Source of the DNA: Lepeophtheirus salmonis
Taxonomy: Eukaryota > Arthropoda > Copepoda > Siphonostomatoida > Caligidae
Direction: 5' to 3'
Length of the DNA: 64,000 nt
Assembly (NCBI RefSeq): GCF_016086655.4
Contig: NC_052143.2
Location: 26,179,886-26,243,885, forward strand
The position numbers and the translations under genes are program-made. This document shows, piece after piece, positions 34,890 to 46,111 of the stretch (position 1 is its first letter; each line of letters opens with the position of its first letter). The notes beneath the pieces are model-generated. The model worked only from the letters and a program-made list of their open reading frames with translations, ran no database searches and was not told where the DNA came from.

Positions 34890-35185
34890 CACGTTCGGAG
34901 GTCAGAGTGATTGCTGTAACTAAGCTACTTGATGGTTCTATCCAGCAAGCTGTTGATTCTGAACTTGAGGTCAGTTTAAGGTCTGTTCAGAGATGGTGGG
35001 TAGCTCACATGCGAGGAGACATTCAAGAAGACAAGCCAATTCCAGGTCGTCCCCCTTCAATCTCCCTCAATTGCAAAACAAGTCATCTCAGTGAGTCTTG
35101 GGAAAATATACCAATCCATGAGAAAAGTATCAGCTAGACGGACTGCAAAGGGTTACAAGGTGTCTAAAGAGACTGTGTTAAAATA
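34890..35185 (+). pseudogene. Mariner-type transposase N-terminal fragment
   Basis: SEVRVIAVTKLLDGSIQQAV and LRSVQRWWVAHMRGDIQEDK, then PGRPPSI, form the first DNA-binding domain and GRPP hook of a Tc1/mariner transposase. A frameshift near 35065 moves the continuation (IAKQVISVSLGK, SARRTAKGYKVSKET) to another frame. Truncated after about 35185; no catalytic region follows. Confidence 0.8.
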
Positions 35186-35189
35186 GGTA

Positions 35190-36229
35190 ATGAAATTTTT
35201 TTAATGTTAAGGCATCAAGGACCCACTCAAGTTGAAACCATATTTGACGTCTATCAGTAATTCTTGGTTTCTAACTTTGGCCACCTCACTTTTTGAGATT
35301 TTATAATTATGATAAAACTGGGGTGTCCATATTTTAATTTTCATAAAAGGAGATGTCACCCAATTATTGCCAGTTTGAGGGAAAGGGTAAATGTTTTTAA
35401 ATTAGTAAAATTAAAGGTTATATTTTAATTCTTGTATAACATATTATACATATTTTTTTAACAAAAAAAAAAATAAAAATAGAGTTTTATTGTTCGTTAA
35501 TTCAAAATTAATTTTATCATATAATTTTTTATTATTACAGAAAATATCTAATGTAAAATTAGGGATATCAATATACTATTTTGCATAAACCTTTTCTCTG
35601 TTCACATGATAAAAAAAATGACATAACCCATAAAAAAATAGTAACATTTCGTAACTTATAAAACAGTACTCTTACGCTCTGGAAAAATCTATCAATAGGA
35701 CATAGTGAACTGAGTGATAAGCCCAGAGATCACATATGATTATGTTAAAAATTAAAACTCTTATCTATATCTTTTATAAATTATGATAGCATCATTATTT
35801 TCAATCTTCGGGAATACTTTAAAAGAATGAAGATAAAAAGATACAGATCCCTCAAGGCTCAAGCCCAGAGGGACCCCAGAAAACCCATTGACAGATTCCC
35901 ATCAGTGCTCTGACTCGTCTCGTGAATGAATAAAAAGTCATCGTTTTCTTGTGGTGCCATCAGTCCCATAGATTACTTCTATATCTGATTCATCATTTGT
36001 GGTTAGTTCTATTCAGCAGATTCTAATCCTAGCCAAGACATTGTATAGAGTCTTTCCATGTCCAAGGCAATCTAATTCGTCAGTTTGAAAGATTATTAAC
36101 ACCGAATCCATAATTTATAAATATATAATCCCCATTTTCAATGGGATTCTATTAAACATATGATATTTAGAAGTCTTTCGTTCAAAACTTACTGTTTGTG
36201 AAACTTTTGAAACTTCGATTTCTTCATTA
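35190..36229. other. Decayed DNA left of the BEL/Pao fragment
   Basis: No firm gene. 35850-36060 has a coding-like composition and may be gag-pol sequence of the BEL/Pao element recognised just downstream, too decayed to align by eye. Confidence 0.3.
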
Positions 36230-36480
36230 TAATTATCTAGTCCGATTTCGCCTAATGTTTATTCTACAAATACCCCTGTTCAGGAAGACAATTTCCATTT
36301 GGGGGCTGACATTCTAATTGGAATAGATAATTATCTTTTTTTTTGTCACTGGGAAGATTATAAAACATCCAGATATTATTTTTTCGCCTCTAGCTTTAGA
36401 GACAGTTTTTGGTTATATTCTATCTGGACCTAAGTCATATCATATCCCTTCTACTTTTAAATCTAAAGTTTAGTTACCAA
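36230..36480 (+). pseudogene. BEL/Pao retrotransposon protease-region fragment
   Basis: LGADILIGIDNYLFFVTGKI, a block ending SPLALETVFG and YILSGPKSYH match the end of the BEL/Pao aspartic protease region (usual form: ILIGxDYYxxxVTGEI ... GWxLSGP). One frameshift lies in the poly(T) run near 36340. The catalytic aspartate region upstream is not recognisable. Confidence 0.7.
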
Positions 36481-36829
36481 TATTTCAAAGAAGAATAAGG
36501 ATGAAGATGAATTAAGGGGTATAGTATGAGGTATTTCTCCAGAAAAAGCGGATTTCGTGTAGCAGCCGCTACAAAGACCTTCCATCTACTTTATAACGCC
36601 CTCAAAAGCTCCGAAAGAGTCAAAATCCCATTTTTTCTAATCTAATTTATTTAACTAAATTAAAGTTTGTCTGTGGGCACCTATGTACTTACTCTTTTGG
36701 GTAATTATAATCACATCAACTTTTATTTTCTTCTAACTAAAATTCCATTAAGGAAATTGGGCATTTTATGAAGTAAGTGTTATAGATTAGTAATAATTAG
36801 AATATCTATAATACAGATTAAAATCCGAA

Positions 36830-37720
36830 ATATTGGTTTCGTCGATCCAACCATTGAAGAGATACGAAATATAGCAAAAGCGAAGGAAGATTATCGAGCT
36901 CTCGTACAATTCGTGGAATGTGGTAAAAAAAAAAAAGGAAGAACCGAAAATCATTACGTAAGATTATTTAAGAACATGATCTAAGACTTAGCTATTCAGG
37001 ACGGTTTAGTATTGAAAGGAACATGAATTGTCGTCCCTAAAGCGTGCAAAAAAGAAATCCTTTCTAAACTACATTTGTCGCATCAAGGAATGACGAAACC
37101 CAAATAAGAGCGAGAGAGTCAATATTCTGGACTGGAATGAACAATAAAATTGACATAAGTACCTTCACAATGCCAAGAGAGTTTTAAACCTGGTGACATA
37201 CCACAACTAATATTTGAATCCATTTCTACAGATTTGTTTATGTAAAACGGAAAATCTTACCTGGTATGCGTGGATATATTATCAGGATACACAGTGGCTG
37301 AAGAATATAAAAAAGACCCAAATACGGAGAAAATTATTGAGACATTTTCAATATGTAAAAAATGTGAAGAACCTCCTTAATAAATGTGGAACAAAAACAA
37401 TTGATTCGGAAGAGTTTAGAGATGGGCTATTAGAGTATATAAATATACACCACGAGTGCGGATACTCTCCCAATCAAGTAGTTCATGGACAGACCTAAGA
37501 TAAAAAATTCCAACACAAAGTAGTGCACTGAAGAAATCAGTTTATGACATTCCAAATTCTATTGCAACATCATTACCTAGGATTTATGTACATTGGATAT
37601 TGTTGTAGAGTTCGAATACAGATTCCTGCAACAAAATTATGGGATAAAGTTGGAAGGATTGTTAAAATACAAAATCGAACTTATTGGTGAAATCTGAGTC
37701 TTATGCATATCTACCCATAT
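36830..37720 (+). pseudogene. Ty3/Gypsy pol remnant: integrase
   Basis: In order: AIQDGLVLKGT and VVPKACKKEILSKLHLSHQG (integrase zinc domain start); IRARESIFWTGMNNKID; then PQLIFESISTDLF and GKSYLVCVDILSGYTVAEEY (catalytic core, first aspartates); LLEYINIHHECGYSPNQVVH (core end); and KLWDKVGRIVKIQNR (C-terminal domain). At least three stops and several frame changes; zinc-knuckle cysteines are degraded (PSQCQES, MPRES). The element continues as the tail at 41650-41892 or belongs to a second copy. Confidence 0.8.
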
Positions 37721-37833
37721 AATCACTTATTGGCAACCCTGATTATATTCAACTGTTTTCGCCCTCCAGAAAGGAAGGCTTTTTTTTATTCTTCCATTTT
37801 CTATTCCAAATATATAACTCTATACCGATTCAC

Positions 37834-38048
37834 CCAAGGTTATTAGAAATACAAGGTTAGACCATCATGTAATCGGGCTTGCAAGAATTTTCAATTTGAT
37901 GGATTGTACCAATTACTGGGCAAGACAACAGATTTTGACAAAACACGCAACCACTCATCTACTATGACGTCATTATTAAAAGCGTGGTGGTAGTCAAATA
38001 TCAGTCGTACATGGGTTATGGTATAACCTTGTATTTCTATTAACCTTG
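37834..38048 (-). mobile_element. ~215-bp MITE with 30-bp terminal inverted repeats, copy 1
   Basis: Both ends carry CAAGGTTAATAGAAATACAA-type sequence in inverted orientation, extending about 30 bp through AGGTTATACCAT. The body holds TGACGTCA, AGTGGTTGCGTGTTTTG and TTTTGACAAAACACGCAACC-type sequence. The same element lies in the opposite orientation at 45259-45566. Confidence 0.75.
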
Positions 38049-38204
38049 CCATTCCCCTGTAATTATTGTATAGTATTTTATTATAGACTAAGTAGTACAG
38101 TCCATTAATTTCATTATCCTCGGTTATTGAGAGAGGCTTAAATATTCACAGGGTTCTTTGGCCAAATTAGGACCTAAGTTGGATCGGGTTTTCTCGAAAT
38201 ATTC

Positions 38205-38640
38205 AGGGATTCATTTGATATTTTACGATTTCGATATATTTTCGGAGGATTGATTGAAAAACGTGGAGTTGATGCTTGAAATGATCATTATAAAACCATA
38301 CCGGTGGTATTTGAAGCTTAAAGGGCTCATTATAAAACCAGACGTGTTGGTATTTGAAACTTGAAAAACTCATTGTAACACCACAAACATTCAATCGGCC
38401 CTCCTTTTATTTGTATTGAGTAGATTCATTTGATATTATACAATTTCGATATATTTTCCGGGTTTGATTGAAAAATGTGGAACTTGAGGCTTGAAAGAAT
38501 CCTTAAAAAACCATAACAGTGGTATTTGAAACTTAAAGCGCTCATTATAAAACTAGACGCGGTGGTATTTCAAACTTGAAGGACTCATTGTAACACCACT
38601 CACATCCATTTGGAATTTGTTGAGTATATTGAGTATAATT
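38205..38640. repeat. Nested tandem repeat: two 215-bp units each of three ~55-bp subunits
   Basis: ATTCATTTGATATT starts a unit at 38209 and again at 38424. Each unit contains repeated GGTATTTGAAGCTTAAAGGG / GCTCATTATAAAACCAGACG subunits varying between copies. Related single subunits continue near 38760-38820. The open frame on the minus strand (38203-38394) merely reflects this periodicity. Confidence 0.75.
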
Positions 38641-39309
38641 GTTATATTGAGTATATTGTTGAGTATAACAAAATAAGCCTACACAAGTGCCTCATTGTAA
38701 CAACTCACCCAATCGATCAGACTGATTTGAGTCTATAAGAAGAAGGGACTGTAGTGTGGTATTTGAAGATTATAGTGCTTAATATAAAACCATACGTGGG
38801 GACCTTGAAGCTTAAATACACCAATATATATTTTTAATTATTATATTGAGTGTTGTGTTAAACACAAACGAATTAATATAATTTATTGAACGACATTTTG
38901 ATACTAATCTATCTATTCAATTCAAATACCGTCAATTGCATAATAAATATTAATTATTATAATCATTTTGTTTAAAAGCTGAAATAATTATTCAAACTTA
39001 TATTTTTCTTTATATATTATTGAAAAATATTAGAAATCAAAAATGTTTGAAGAAAATAATTCAATCCTGAGATCTCTTGACAGTTCTAAACCATAAAATA
39101 TATTTCAAGGACATAACATAACCAATTTAACTTTGGAAGAAGAAGCATCCGTAGAAAAAGAGATTAAAACTCTCCGTCCATTATGGACATAGGAGATAGA
39201 AAAAGATAATTCTCAAATGGATGGGGAGAATATAGATATAAAAGTCTGGATTTATATCAAATACCATCAAATCCCCAAAATGAAATAAATAAACATTCTA
39301 CCCCGATAT

Positions 39310-39650
39310 CGGTTGAGGATTCCGAGTCTTGGAAATTATTCTAAGAATCTACTTCCAAAAATACAACTCAGTAGGAAGAAGCAACTATATATAAAGAGAT
39401 CAAAATTTAATTTAAATATTTATAAAAAAAGTTGTGTGATTTGTAGAACGCAAAATCTCCACATAAGAATGAAATATCCAAAGACCTTAAAATACATAAC
39501 TACAAAACAATTTAAGTATGTTCGTTGTAAAAAAGGGATTTATTTTAAATGTCTCATTACATACGGAATTGGGCATTACTGTAAAAGGAATTGTGATCTT
39601 TGTCATTGCCATCATGGCACGAGAGATCATTCTATTTTTAATGTGTTCTA
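39310..39650 (+). pseudogene. BEL/Pao gag zinc-knuckle region
   Basis: Open frame with SCVICRTQNLHI, YFKCLITYGIGHYCKRNCDL and CHCHHGTRDHS. The order Cys-x2-Cys, then Cys...Gly-His...Cys, then Cys-x-Cys-His-His fits the paired zinc knuckles at the end of BEL/Pao Gag. In these elements they bind the RNA and are followed by the protease. The first knuckle has lost its downstream Cys (MKYPK). Confidence 0.6.
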
Positions 39651-39899
39651 GAAACCATACTACTAAAAACGTTAAAGATTAATATGATTTAAATAAGAAT
39701 ACTTCTATGTATAATCAGTATAACGAAAATAAATATTTAATGTTAAAAAATAACTCCATAAAGAATGTAAAAATAGCTCAATCTAATTCACAATTTAATT
39801 AATTTTAAAAAGAATTATTTTTATTCCTAATCACACCAATATTATTAAATATATAAGTATTTCAAACACTATTATGTGTTATTTAGTGAACCTATTTGA

Positions 39900-40255
39900 C
39901 AAAAAAAGTTGTCAAGGTAAGAATACTACTTGACTGTTTCTAATACCTCTCTTATAAAACAAGAGACTACTAAGAGGTTAGGTCTTAATGATCCTCCCAA
40001 CGTTTTGTGAATTACCGTTGCAGATAAATGATTTAACTATTACAACTACAGAAATGTATGCTATCCTTCATTTAATGAGTTTAGACAATAAATATGTAAC
40101 TGAACTTATGCCTGCTACTACAATTAATGAAGTTGGAGAACCACTTCAACCAATACTTATTAATCCTAAGTATAATAATTATTTAAAAGATATTACTTTT
40201 AGAGAAATTTATCGTATTGAAGTTAAAATACTATTTCAAATTTCTGATTGCTAAA
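39900..40255 (+). pseudogene. BEL/Pao protease fragment
   Basis: Frame-shifted reading: LTVSNTSLIKQETTKRLGLN resembles the D-x-G-S-N-x-S-xI start of retroelement aspartic proteases, with the catalytic aspartate position replaced. It continues TTTEMYAILHLMSLDNKYVT and a 75-codon open stretch to the stop at 40252. Same order as the family (after the zinc knuckles), so it belongs with the preceding feature. Confidence 0.55.
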
Positions 40256-40859
40256 ACATATTATGCTGAACTCACGAAAGAAGAGCAAAGACTTCAGAAA
40301 TATTAACCCCTTTGCCAAACTTTGAAATTTAGCTTGGGTTTTGAGAGGTGGAATAGGAAATGACAATATAACAAAAGTAATAATAAAATTTTCTTAAGAA
40401 GTTGATCTTATAACTTATGAAATAACATCCATCAATAATGATTAGTTGAAATTGGACTTTAACAAATTTTGGTCAGAAGGAAACGTGGAGATACACCTGA
40501 TGATAAATAACTTAAAGCGATAGAGAGATTTTAATGCTAAAGGTCATCAAAGGAGTAATAATTATGACAGAGCTATGTGGAAAAATGTTATGACTAATTT
40601 TAAATCATTAGTGTATTATACTTATAATGACTATTAAAATCAAAATTGTAGAAATAATTTCAACGCAATTACAAGAAAAAACTTATCACCCAACCTATAT
40701 TGTCACAAGTCGTTCAATTAATTTTAAATTAAAAAAGTGCACAAGTTTCTTGATACAATAGATATAACAAATATATTTAGATCCATACGAATAAAAATTA
40801 AAGATAAATAAATAAAATAGGAATCAGATATGGATATGTTAAGAATTCTTTTAGAAACT

Positions 40860-41540
40860 TTAATTATAGAAATAAAAAGGATCATAAACAATATTTGGGA
40901 GTTTCCGATCAGGATCCCCTATCACCTTCAGCTATTACTCCAAACATTCTTATTCATGGTCGTCAAAAGGGTGTAATAAACACTCCAAATGAATCAATCT
41001 TGTCGACGTTAACCTACGGTAATATGTGGTTATCAAGGAAAAAAAATCATGGAAGGTTTTTGGACAAGATGGAGACAAGAATATTTAAATGTTTAAGTAT
41101 TTACACCAACTCAATCAAAAAGGGTGATACAGTAATCCTAAAACCTGAATCATTAGAGAAAAATTCATGGAAGTTAGCAAAGATTACTGAAGTCCATAAA
41201 AACCTGGACAATGTTGTCACTTCAGTAATACTAAGCTTAAGAATTTGCAGAATTTTTTTTCACACTCAATAAGACAAATTGCTCTATTGGAGCCTTTTTT
41301 GATATCACAATCAATATAGACGTGCTGGAAATCTAGAACAGACGTTGATAGTACCTGATTTGGGTGAACAATCAACTCAGGAGTACTAATCTCCTATTGG
41401 GGATCAACCCGGCCACAAGGAGGAAGTCAAAGAGGATAAAGTCATTCCTGGGGAAACAGTTACTATGTCTTTAGAACCAGTTCCATACAATTTAGAAGAG
41501 ATATCAAAGAGTGATGTTGCTGATACTCATTATCATGAAT
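40860..41540 (+). pseudogene. BEL/Pao integrase C-terminus
   Basis: DQDPLSPSAITPNILIHGRQ equals the 'dPxDLxPLTPxHFLxGR' block after the BEL/Pao integrase core. It is followed, with a frameshift near 41045, by FWTRWRQEYLNVL and KKGDTVILKPESLEKNSWKL, AKITEVHKNLDN and the final VTSVILSLRI. The reverse transcriptase and integrase core expected between 40255 and 40860 are missing, so the copy carries a large internal deletion. Confidence 0.75.
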
Positions 41541-41649
41541 TGAGAAAAAAAAGATGAATTAAAGGAAGTTATAAAAAATTATAAAAATATTAAACATCTC
41601 AAAGGCAAAGGGGCAAGTGCAACCCGTGGCCCCTGCGTTACCTGCCCCA

Positions 41650-41892
41650 GATCTAGTGTTTTATTATAGAGTACGTAATACAGTCCATTAATTTCATTAT
41701 CCTTGGTTATTGAGAGGCCTAAATCCTCACACTTACCAAATACGTCTAGAAAATGGTTGTATTTATGTAAGGAATAGGAAGTTCCTAAAAATCACAAATA
41801 GAGATGAAACATCGTCAAATCATATCGAATCCCACAAGAAAAGAAGACTCCGAGAGAACCCACAAAAGATAATCATGTTCCAACTTTGTTAA
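41650..41892 (+). pseudogene. Ty3/Gypsy pol C-terminal tail
   Basis: LLRGLNPHTYQIRLENGCIY followed by VRNRKFLKI is the closing 'VIERxPxSYxIxLxNGxxYxRNRRxLK' motif of Gypsy integrases, then about 30 codons to a stop. The 75 bp before it (GTACAGTCCATTAATTTCATTA-like block) also occur at 38070-38145. It therefore seems to be a second copy of the same Gypsy tail, the two bracketing the BEL/Pao remnant. Confidence 0.65.
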
Positions 41893-42090
41893 TTTATTAT
41901 GAGTATGTTTATTGTTTGTATATTAATAAATTAAACCTAAGCGCGAAACAGGGGGAAGGAGAAATAAAGGAATAACGACATTCGAAGGTGACTATATAAA
42001 AAGGCAAGGACTTACAGGAGTCCTTGATACACTTGTGTTTTTTCATTATCAAGAGAACAAGTTTATGATTTTTTCCAATTAAAATTACAT

Positions 42091-43553
42091 TTAGTCTTCT
42101 GAGGGCTTCCATTGGGGATGAGTATTGTTACCTTTGATGGCACGAATCTGTGAGAATACATTCTCCAGACAATCTTGATTTAGATGAGGTGCTAAAATAA
42201 ACTTTATTCCATTATCCTTGATACTTTGAAATAATGATTTTGTTGAAAGAATGGACTTTAAAAGTAACTTTTGAAATAGAAGCTGAAATTTTTTCCTCAT
42301 CACTTTCATGGACAAAACTAACCACTCCATTTCGTTCAAAGCATACATCTATTCTTCCAAATATCTTCCATACCCACAAAAAGGTTTTTTTTTTGCTATA
42401 TGAGCTACTAGCATTCATACGGTAAAACCAATCATTAACTATTCAAATGAAAAGTTGTCTGGAGAGAGCTGTAACTGGGAGATTAATGATTTGTTACCTA
42501 ATCAAAAGCAATGGCTTTATAATTAAAATTCCAGCTTGTTCAAGCCTTTCAATGATGGAGAACAACAGTTTCTTTTTCATATGTGTGTCGAATTTCAAAT
42601 ATATTGATTGCTTCCACGTATGAAAAGCCCTCTCACCTCTCATAAAATATTATAAAAATATTTCTTGAGTCTGGCGACAGGGCAATGGATGAAGTTTCCT
42701 ATTCAAAGGCTCGAGAACTAATACTTCATAAGATTAGGGCAGTGATTATATCCTCTTTTGAGTAGCCTGGATTGAAATTCTTTAAAGGATCTATGATTCT
42801 TCTTACTTGGATTTTAGAGTGGCTCTTTTCTAGGGTGGTCCTTATTAAATTTTGCTTAAACTCCTTTGAGTTTGATAACTTGCATTTGGTTTTGTACCAA
42901 CACAATTCCTTTTTCGTCAAAGAAAGTTCTTTTTGCAATTTTTTTGCATTTATGCTCCCAAAACAAAGGTCAATTTGCTTCATCGCACTGGACGCCATCT
43001 TCGAATTTGTAAACGTGAATTTAAGTGTTTTGCGTCGCGGGCAAAGACTCTTGTTTGGAATCAGTGATCCTACAAAAAAATTCCATGAGCTCTTCATTAT
43101 CAGTCTCTGTTTCTGAGTCCATTCTGGTTTCCTGGACTTTACTTGCTTCCAATAGTTGTTTCACAAGCTCTTTCCTTCCGCAAGTTTCCTTACTAATATC
43201 TCTGGAGGATTTGTATTCATCTGAATTGGGAGAAACTAAAAGAATATGGAGTGAGGGGACGGCATCAGTTTTTAATTTCTTCCTCTGGCCTTTAAGTCAA
43301 GAAGCTCAGCCTGGAGATTCCACTCAAAATCATTGTATGTAAAATTCATATCACAAATCTTAGCATTCTTAATATTAATTGGATCTTTTCTCCTGCAAAC
43401 TGAGATCCAAATACGCTGGAGCATCAAATTTTTCTGATAAAATGCAAAATACTGGGCATCCCGTGGATTGGTACTGCAAGCGATGGCACAAACACGCTTT
43501 GAACCTGAAATGATGCCATTTTTACTAAACAGATCCAAATTAGTGCACTTCAC
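42091..43553 (-). pseudogene. THAP-domain (P-element-like) transposase, decayed
   Basis: Reading leftward from 43553: VCAIACSTNPRDAQYFAFYQ, RIWISVCRRKDP and AKICDMNFTYNDFE form a THAP zinc-finger (Cys-x4-Cys...Cys-x2-His; the final His is Asn here). It is followed by KLKTDAVPSLH, the THAP 'AVP' end. A coiled-coil-like part (KKLQKELSLTKKELCWYK) and YSKEDIITALIL follow. The end reads LNQDCLENVFSQIRAIKGNN, the C-terminal block of P-element/THAP9-type transposases. Stops and frameshifts occur from about 43100 to 42430, and most of the catalytic RNase H part is missing. It would have bound its own terminal repeats in the nucleus. Confidence 0.8.
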
Positions 43554-44214
43554 TTCAATGAAATTATCTGAACTGCCGCAACAGTGACGTCACTACGTCA
43601 ACCGAGTCAGCTAATGCTAACCAGACTGCTTGAGAAGATCCTTCTTTCCTCACATTTACCTTGGTACATTCTGACATGTTAATATTTGTTTGTGATTTGA
43701 AGGGAAGAGAGGTTGTTATATATGAAAGCATGTCTGTTGTTGTTATTTAAGATACGTCTCACCTAGTTTAGAATAGAAATAGATGTATAATATACACACG
43801 TACCTATGTAGAAGTTTCTCGTATTTATTCAGTGATTATTCTAAGAATATATCCGTGATAGGATCGGATAACACAGTGAATATGAGATACAATTTGAGTA
43901 CATAATTTGACAGAATTAAGTTCTTTTAAAAAAATATTGCTATTTGTCGGTAAAGAGAATTTAAAAAGTAACATTCAGTCAACTTAAGAACCACCTAGCG
44001 AGTAAAAAATAGAATGTATGTAATAGAGTGTCATTTAAATTACTATTGCGTTCCTATTCATTAAAAAGTATTAATTTGTAATTCTTATAGTTCTTTTAGA
44101 GTAATAGAACATTTATATTTACATAATGATTTCATATTTAAAAAAAAAATTAAACATAATAATTAAAAAAAGCTAATGTATATATATTAAAGTTTTTTTC
44201 TTTCAGTCATGATA

Positions 44215-45080
44215 CAATCTCCTAATTTCTTTAACTACTTGTAGAAGAAATTACAGCTGTGATTCGTCATTTGTTTGCAAGCCACTATATTCTTGTATTA
44301 GCGCTACTCCCCTTTCGACAAGATCATAAATAACATTGAGAGACCCAACTATTTATAATGCCTGCTTGAAACAATCCATATACTTCCATGATGCAGGATC
44401 CTCTTCTAAATATCCATAATGAAGTTCAATAATTTTCATAAAATTTACTGTCTTATTTGTGACAAAGTTTTCTAAATTTTTATGTACATCTTGCTCATAG
44501 AACAGTTGTTGCTCTCTATTATTTACTTTTAAAGAGTTCAGCATCCGCCTAATGGATATTAAACTTACTCGACCATCAAAATTGCAACTCCTACAAGTTC
44601 CTCCAACAAGCACCATAAATGTTTTGAAAGTTTTCATGATGTTGATTTGGAAATTTGACTTTTAATAGTTGAGTATTTACATAATGACTTAATTAAATTT
44701 AGGTCGTAGTAAGGAGTGTCTGAGGCCATAGATGCATTGATTCAAACTTTTATATACATTTTTACTATAAAAACACATAAACCTCTCAATCCCTGTTCTT
44801 CTCTGGTTGTTAATTTAAATTCAGATTTAAACATCCAAATTTTAAGATTACATAAGACTTTTGATAGCCAACAGGGATGGTACATTCCACAAGGTATAAT
44901 AAATTTAACTCCTCACTGCTGCACCAATAATTATTATGACTAGTTCTAAGAATTCCCTATTATCGTCCCTTGGAAATTTATTTTCGAAATATTTGTTAAC
45001 AAAGTCAATGGTGCCTTGTCGTATGCCTTCAAAAAGTCTAGCCACCCCTTTATCAGCAATTCCGTATTCATACTTTATTT
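44215..45080 (-). pseudogene. Decayed TE-borne protein of unnamed family
   Basis: Leftward, over several frames: DKGVARLFEGIRQGTIDFVN, KFPRDDNREFLELVIIIIGA, KLTTREEQGLRGLCVF, a PYYDLNLIKSLCKY block, LWCLLEELVG, then VNNREQQLFYEQDVHKNLEN, EDPASWKYMDC and VERGVALIQEYSGLQTNDES. I recall the same block order (PRDDYRELLELV ... VAERGVALIQEYN) from a repeated, uncharacterised protein family in invertebrate genomes, which is probably transposon-encoded. I cannot name it. Only the C-terminal half is present; it stops near a MITE copy at 45259. Confidence 0.6.
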
Positions 45081-45258
45081 TATTGATTGATTGTCAGTTT
45101 TCTTTGAATTTTTTAAATTATGGAACTTCTAGAGAATTTTTGAAACATTGCACGTCATACCCCTCCTCCTCAAATGACATTGGAGATTTTCTTTTTTGTA
45201 AGATTAGCTCTTAGAAGACACAGTTTTTTAGAATTATTACATAAAAATTGGTTATAAA

Positions 45259-45566
45259 CAAGGTTTATAGAAATACAAGGTTATACCATAACGCGTGTAC
45301 GACTGATGTTTGGCATACACCACGCTTTTAATATTGACGTCATAGTAGATGAGTGGTTGTGTGTTTTGTCAAAATCTATTTTTCTTGCCCAGCAGTCGGT
45401 TAAATACATTAAATTGATAATTCTAGCAATAGTGACGTCATCGACTATGAGTGATTGCGTGTTTTGTCAAAATCTGTCTGTCTTGCCCACTAGTCTTTAC
45501 AATCCATCAAATTGAAAATTCTAGCAATCCCGTTTACATGGTGATCTAACCTATTAACCTTGGCTA
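45259..45566 (+). mobile_element. MITE copy 2 with internal ~105-bp duplication
   Basis: Reverse-complement counterpart of 37834-38048. It starts CAAGGTTTATAGAAATACAA and ends near CTAACCTATTAACCTTGG. The central segment, TGACGTCAT...AGTG(G/A)TTG(T/C)GTGTTTTG, is present twice in tandem (about 45337 and 45432), making this copy longer than copy 1. Left terminal repeat well kept, right one decayed. Confidence 0.7.
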
Positions 45567-45844
45567 TAAAGATGTTTTTCTTCAAGAAAGGTCATGAAGG
45601 TTAAGGTCATCAAAATGACCACTTTTTTTTGTTAATCGAAGTAAAAAAACGTATTTACAAATTTTTGTAGATATCAATAGCCACTCATTTTCTGTGATAC
45701 GCAGATGAACAAACAGATAGGCAAAAAGGCTACATTTCATTTGAATATTTTTATCGTTCTCTTACACACGTAAAAAATGATTTATCATAACCTTAACAAA
45801 AAACTTTTGATAGAAATTTAGCTTAACTCAATTTGGTACTTTTA

Positions 45845-46111
45845 CTAACAACCATAATGATTACTTGCCTTAAACAACGAGATGGGGACGAGAAACCGCA
45901 AAAAGGAAGACATACTCTTATTCTCTAAATAATAATTCCACACATCAGTAGCTCCATTAACTACGAAACCATGTAAAAAGGCATAGTTTCTTCGGTGTAA
46001 TCCAGGTGAGGAAATATCACGGGGAAGTTTCTCTGTTGACATTAGGTCAATTTTTAGTGGAGTACTGGGCAAAGTAGAACTATGCCTCATTGCCCTATTG
46101 AGCCTTCTCAT
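45845..46111 (-). other. Unrecognised 88-codon open frame, coding-like
   Basis: Starts MRRLNRAMRHSSTLPSTPLK and includes DISSPGLHRRNYAFLHGF. Composition is more balanced than chance frames here, and ATG and stop are present. No family recognised; it may be an exon, the end of an unseen gene, or a TE piece. Near its end AAGGCAAGTAATC could act as a donor. Confidence 0.25.

Noticed and set aside
38203..38394. Frame encoding repeated WFYN peptides on the minus strand
   Set aside because: Arises from the ~55-bp tandem subunits, not from a protein repeat under selection.
38070..41740. LTR pair flanking the BEL/Pao remnant
   Set aside because: The shared ~75-bp stretch reads into a Gypsy integrase tail in the right copy, so it is internal coding sequence of another element, not an LTR.
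37834..45566. A single 7.7-kb DNA transposon with 200-300-bp terminal inverted repeats
   Set aside because: Each arm has its own 30-bp inverted termini and so is a complete MITE copy; the DNA between them is a mix of unrelated elements on different strands.
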